Shown in pieces: positions 60,858-64,000 of a DNA stretch of 64,000 bases. The notes under the pieces were generated by a model. That model did not search any database, was not told the origin of the DNA, and saw only the letters and a program-made list of their open reading frames with translations. A program made the position numbers and the translations under genes. Each line of letters opens with the position of its first letter. Position 1 is the stretch's first letter. The stretch is from Alkalibacter mobilis (GTDB taxonomy: Bacteria; Bacillota; Clostridia; Eubacteriales; Alkalibacteraceae), in contig NZ_JADNRK010000006.1 in NCBI RefSeq assembly GCF_015594845.1, positions 62,001 to 126,000 of the forward strand, written 5' to 3'.

Positions 60858-63137
60858 ATGAGGCGTATGTTTGTTTTTTTGTTTATTGAAGGTTTGTTGA
60901 TGTTCTTGTTAGTTAGTTGTGAAAAGCTGTATTTCATTTTATTATGGGCGATAGTATTCGGACTACAACTGGCTTTGTCAAAAAATAAGGAAGAAATAAA
61001 GCTGATCTTGGTTGCTGCGCTGGTATTTTCTTTATCCATATCAATTAGAACTGCAAAAATCGATGCTCAAGCCGCTGATTATCGGGATTACTCCGAATCT
61101 GAGATTTTTTGCACGGTTATTAGCTTTCCAAAAATAAATAACGAAGAGATCGTAGTTGATTTGAAAAACATCAATGACAAAACCACATTACGCTGTTATC
61201 TAGATCGTGAAGTGATTGAAAAAATACCGGGTTTTGGGGATAAGATTCTTGTGTCCGGCAATGTAAAAAAACCGCCCGAAAAAAGGAATCCGGGAGGTTT
61301 CGATTACAGGCTATACCTAAAAGCTTACAACATCGATTATCTTATTTATGCAGAGGCTGCATCTGTACTGGAAGAACAGAGTAATTTTGCCATCAAAAGC
61401 ATTTCTGATTTGAGGGAACGTATAATAAGAGTATTGGATTCCAATCTGGAAGAGAATGAACGGGATTTTGCAAAAGGAATACTGTTTGGTGAAAAAAATT
61501 TGAGTGATGAATATGAAGACATGTTTGTAAAAGCAGGCATTTCACATATCCTGGCTGTTTCCGGCTTGCATGTGGGAATAATTTACAGTTTTTTTTACAC
61601 GGTGTTTACTTGTTTAAAAGTCTCAGTTAAGGTGCAATTTGCTGTTTTATCCATATTTTTGATTTTCTATTCCTGCATGTGCGGTTTAAGTGTTTCGGTA
61701 GTAAGGGCTTCTTTGATGGTTCTTATAAATATGTATTCAAGAATTACAAAGTACCACTACGATCCCATAAATGCAATTTTTCTTGTAGGTTGCATAAATC
61801 TGTGCATAAATCCATATAAGGCAACTATGGTCTCTTTTTTGTTGTCCTATGGAGCTGTATTTTCAATTTCAGTTTTTTATCCTTTAATTGCTGGTAAATT
61901 CAAAATTAAAAACTTTATCATAAAAAATGTTTTTCTCGGATTGATCCTAACGATAACAATCCAGATTTTTACATATCCGATATTGGCATGCAATTTTAAC
62001 GGAATTTCCCCATTATCGATTATATTGAATATTTTAGCAGTACCTTTGGCAGGAGTTTTGCTGATAGCTTTGATTATTGGTGTTTTCCTGGCAGCTTTAG
62101 CTCCTTTTTCGGCGGATATGGTTTTTGGGTGTCTCAGTATGATTATTGACTTGATTTTTATCCTTACGAAGTATTTCTATGATCTGCCTTTTTCATACAT
62201 CAGAGTATTTTCACTGGAGCCTTTGATCATCTTGATGTACTATATGTTCTTGTTCTATGTTTTTGGATATTTTCAATTTGAGAACAAGTATAAAAATCTC
62301 ATGCCGATTTTGTTTGCTGCAATGTTCATGTGTGTGTTAATTGGGAATCATTTCAACGATAAAAGCTTAAAAGTAACATTTTTTGATGTGGGACAAGGTG
62401 ATTCTGTGTTGATTGAAATGCCTGGAAATATTGATGTCCTTATAGATGGTGGAGGTAATTTAAATAAAAATGTTGGAGAAGATGTTGTATTGAAGGCGCT
62501 CTTGCATAAAGGCATAAGTGATTTGGATCTTGTGATTCTCACTCATACACACTTTGACCATTCGAAAGGTATACAGGAATTGATTGGAAATCATAAAATC
62601 AAAAGACTCGTTTTGAATAATTTGGAAGATGAAAAAGATTTTTCCTTTCTGGAAGAAGCGACAAAAATGAAAATTGATTTAATAAAGTCGGAAGAAGGTG
62701 ACATATTCAGATTTGGAAAACAAATTTCACTGGAAGTAATATATCCACTTATAGGAGATGAATATGTGGATTCCAACAACAGTTCTCTGGTAACCAGACT
62801 TGTTTATGATCAAATATCATTTATATTTACTGGTGACATCGAAGAATATGGAGAAAGAAAAATAATTGAAAGAAACAATGAAATTCAGAGTACTATTTTA
62901 AAGGTTGCGCATCATGGAAGTGACAGTTCAACTTCAGAAGCATTTTTGGATAGTATCGATCCCAAGATGGCTGTTATTAGCGTCGGAGAGAACAACAGGT
63001 ACGCTCACCCTGCAGATAAAACACTTGAATTAATGAGCAATAAAGGTATAAAATACTATCGTACTGATTTGAACGGGGCTGTGATGATTGAAACAGACGG
63101 TAAAAAGATTTGGACGGAAATTACATGCGAGGAGTAA
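60858..63137 (+). CDS. comEC: DNA-uptake channel protein ComEC/Rec2
   Basis: A 759-residue polytopic membrane protein for passage of single-stranded DNA. An N-terminal DUF4131-like domain is followed by the Competence domain (GISHILAVSGLHVGIIYSFFY near residue 230, then many helices to about 480). A C-terminal metallo-beta-lactamase domain has TFFDVGQGDSVLIEMP, LTHTHFDHSKGI and KVAHHGSDSSTSEAFL. Full-length and intact. It lies 63 bp after comEA and 3 bp before holA. Confidence 0.95.
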   Translation: MRRMFVFLFIEGLLMFLLVSCEKLYFILLWAIVFGLQLALSKNKEEIKLILVAALVFSLSISIRTAKIDAQAADYRDYSESEIFCTVISFPKINNEEIVVDLKNINDKTTLRCYLDREVIEKIPGFGDKILVSGNVKKPPEKRNPGGFDYRLYLKAYNIDYLIYAEAASVLEEQSNFAIKSISDLRERIIRVLDSNLEENERDFAKGILFGEKNLSDEYEDMFVKAGISHILAVSGLHVGIIYSFFYTVFTCLKVSVKVQFAVLSIFLIFYSCMCGLSVSVVRASLMVLINMYSRITKYHYDPINAIFLVGCINLCINPYKATMVSFLLSYGAVFSISVFYPLIAGKFKIKNFIIKNVFLGLILTITIQIFTYPILACNFNGISPLSIILNILAVPLAGVLLIALIIGVFLAALAPFSADMVFGCLSMIIDLIFILTKYFYDLPFSYIRVFSLEPLIILMYYMFLFYVFGYFQFENKYKNLMPILFAAMFMCVLIGNHFNDKSLKVTFFDVGQGDSVLIEMPGNIDVLIDGGGNLNKNVGEDVVLKALLHKGISDLDLVILTHTHFDHSKGIQELIGNHKIKRLVLNNLEDEKDFSFLEEATKMKIDLIKSEEGDIFRFGKQISLEVIYPLIGDEYVDSNNSSLVTRLVYDQISFIFTGDIEEYGERKIIERNNEIQSTILKVAHHGSDSSTSEAFLDSIDPKMAVISVGENNRYAHPADKTLELMSNKGIKYYRTDLNGAVMIETDGKKIWTEITCEE

Positions 63138-63140
63138 ATA

Positions 63141-64000
63141 ATGAATTATAAAGAACTGATGGCAGAAATTAAAAATAACGAATTTCATAGCATTTACCTA
63201 TTGTATGGCGAGGAGTATCACATATCTGCTTTAATGGCTTCAAATTTAAAATCCGCAATTATAGATCCAGCATTTGAACAGATCAATTTTATTAAAATTG
63301 ATGAGAAAGTTCAAACAGCAGATGAAATTGTCGGATTTTGCGAGACCTTGCCATTTATGAGCGATAGGAGAATGGTACTTGTATCTGACAGCCCTTTGTT
63401 TTTTGGAGGCGGCAGTGACAAGGAATTGGATAATTTGATCGAATACATAAAGTCACCCAATAAAAGCACATCTTTGGTATTTTTGAATAGAACTGTCGAT
63501 TCAAAAAGAAAACTATTCAAGGCACTGCAAAAAAATGCCGCTTTGATAGAGTCAAATAAATTGAACAGATCTGATTTACAAAAATGGATATCAAAACGTA
63601 TAAGACTTTCTCGAAAAAAAATCGATGTTCGTGACTTGGACCATCTAATTCAAAGCACTGACTATTTAAACAAAGACAGTAAACTGAAGTTGGAAGACAT
63701 CGACAATGAAACTGAGAAACTTATTGCTTTCGTTGGTGACAGAGAAATAATAACTCGAGAAGACATAGAAAAAGTCATTTCAAAAAGTGTAGAACATAAT
63801 ATATTCAGAATGCTCGATCATATTGGGACAGGAAATCTAAAAGATGGATTGGAGATGCTGGATTATCTTTTGGATAGCGGAGAGCCGCCAATTAGAATAC
63901 TTCAAATGGTAGTAAGACAGCTTAGGATGATCTACAATGCAAAAATTCTCAAGAATAAAGGATACTCGCCAGACCACATTGCATCTGAAATGAAGGTAAG
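63141..64000 (+). CDS. holA: DNA polymerase III delta subunit (3' end outside window)
   Basis: Clamp-loader delta subunit that opens the sliding clamp. The visible 286 codons begin MNYKELMAEIKNNEFHSIYLLYGEEYHI, a typical HolA start. They include TLPFMSDRRMVLVSDSPLF, the LVFLNRTVDSKRKLFK region and the later NIFRMLDHIGTGNLKDGLEMLDYLLDSGEPPIRILQMVVRQLRMIY segment, diagnostic of the family. About 50 residues remain beyond the window. ATG 63141 follows GAGGAG. The comEA-comEC-holA order is usual in Firmicutes. Confidence 0.93.
   Translation, partial: MNYKELMAEIKNNEFHSIYLLYGEEYHISALMASNLKSAIIDPAFEQINFIKIDEKVQTADEIVGFCETLPFMSDRRMVLVSDSPLFFGGGSDKELDNLIEYIKSPNKSTSLVFLNRTVDSKRKLFKALQKNAALIESNKLNRSDLQKWISKRIRLSRKKIDVRDLDHLIQSTDYLNKDSKLKLEDIDNETEKLIAFVGDREIITREDIEKVISKSVEHNIFRMLDHIGTGNLKDGLEMLDYLLDSGEPPIRILQMVVRQLRMIYNAKILKNKGYSPDHIASEMKV

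Noticed and set aside
60135-63137. Competence genes as a sign of recent horizontal transfer.
   Set aside because: comEA-comEC-holA is the ordinary chromosomal order in Firmicutes, and composition matches the neighbours.
1-64000. Prophage, insertion sequences, toxin-antitoxin pairs, defence islands or biosynthetic gene clusters.
   Set aside because: No integrase, transposase, restriction, abortive-infection, terminase or synthase-type genes were recognised anywhere in the window.

Overview
The window is a 64 kb chromosomal segment of a low-GC Gram-positive anaerobe. It most resembles the class Clostridia in the broad sense, perhaps Tissierellia or a neighbouring order. The reasons are AT-rich intergenic DNA, strong GGAGG-type ribosome binding sites, T-box and L20 leader RNAs, a DegV lipid-binding protein beside a FabT-like MarR regulator, a B12-dependent ribonucleotide reductase, a V-type ATPase operon, RecU, and a corrinoid protein with a DUF1638 partner. 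There is no phage, insertion sequence, CRISPR array or toxin locus; this is core chromosome. Species cannot be named from the sequence alone.

Layout. 1-7.8 kb: 3' part of nadE, a TrpR-like regulator, rodA, a radical SAM gene pair, gltX and a DUF2284 gene. 7.8-19.3 kb: arginine and carbamoyl-phosphate synthesis, with argGH transcribed left and argCJBD-carAB transcribed right from a shared divergent promoter region; argF and argR are absent. 19.4-27.2 kb: plsY, class II ribonucleotide reductase preceded by two NrdR-box-like sites, a TraB-family protein, a MazG-like pyrophosphohydrolase, a class IV aminotransferase, a GME-fold protein and a HAD phosphatase. 27.2-31 kb: translation block, with a T-box and thrS, an L20-type leader, infC (ATC start), rpmI, rplT and tRNA-Leu(CAA). 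31-38.3 kb: an ECF sigma factor with its own ECF-type promoter, a zf-HC2/DUF4349 membrane protein, then polA, an RluD-type pseudouridine synthase, recU, rnhA and 5-formyl-THF cyclo-ligase.

38.3-48.5 kb: a small corrinoid / GntR / DUF1638 cluster with a candidate operator and no methyltransferase beside it; a FabT-like regulator plus DegV (fatty-acid control); an alpha/beta hydrolase; a structured 121-bp intergenic element bounded by direct repeats; an AcoX-type kinase; a LiaF-like/PspC envelope-stress pair; a DUF815 ATPase; a glyoxalase; and an aminotransferase. 48.7-57.2 kb: a complete nine-gene V/A-type ATPase operon (H-C-I-K-F-E-A-B-D). 57.2-64 kb: a GNAT acetyltransferase, a PHP histidinol phosphatase, a D,D-carboxypeptidase, comEA-comEC, and the start of holA, cut by the window end.

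Most genes are ordinary housekeeping. The parts most worth a second look are regulatory or structural: the 42.9-43.05 kb element, the corrinoid/GntR/DUF1638 island with its operator, paired NrdR boxes, the ECF autopromoter, a FabT-type palindrome, convergent genes sharing a palindromic terminator that contains both stop codons, a hairpin between two ribosome binding sites, and an unusual N-terminal extension on the V-ATPase rotor subunit.
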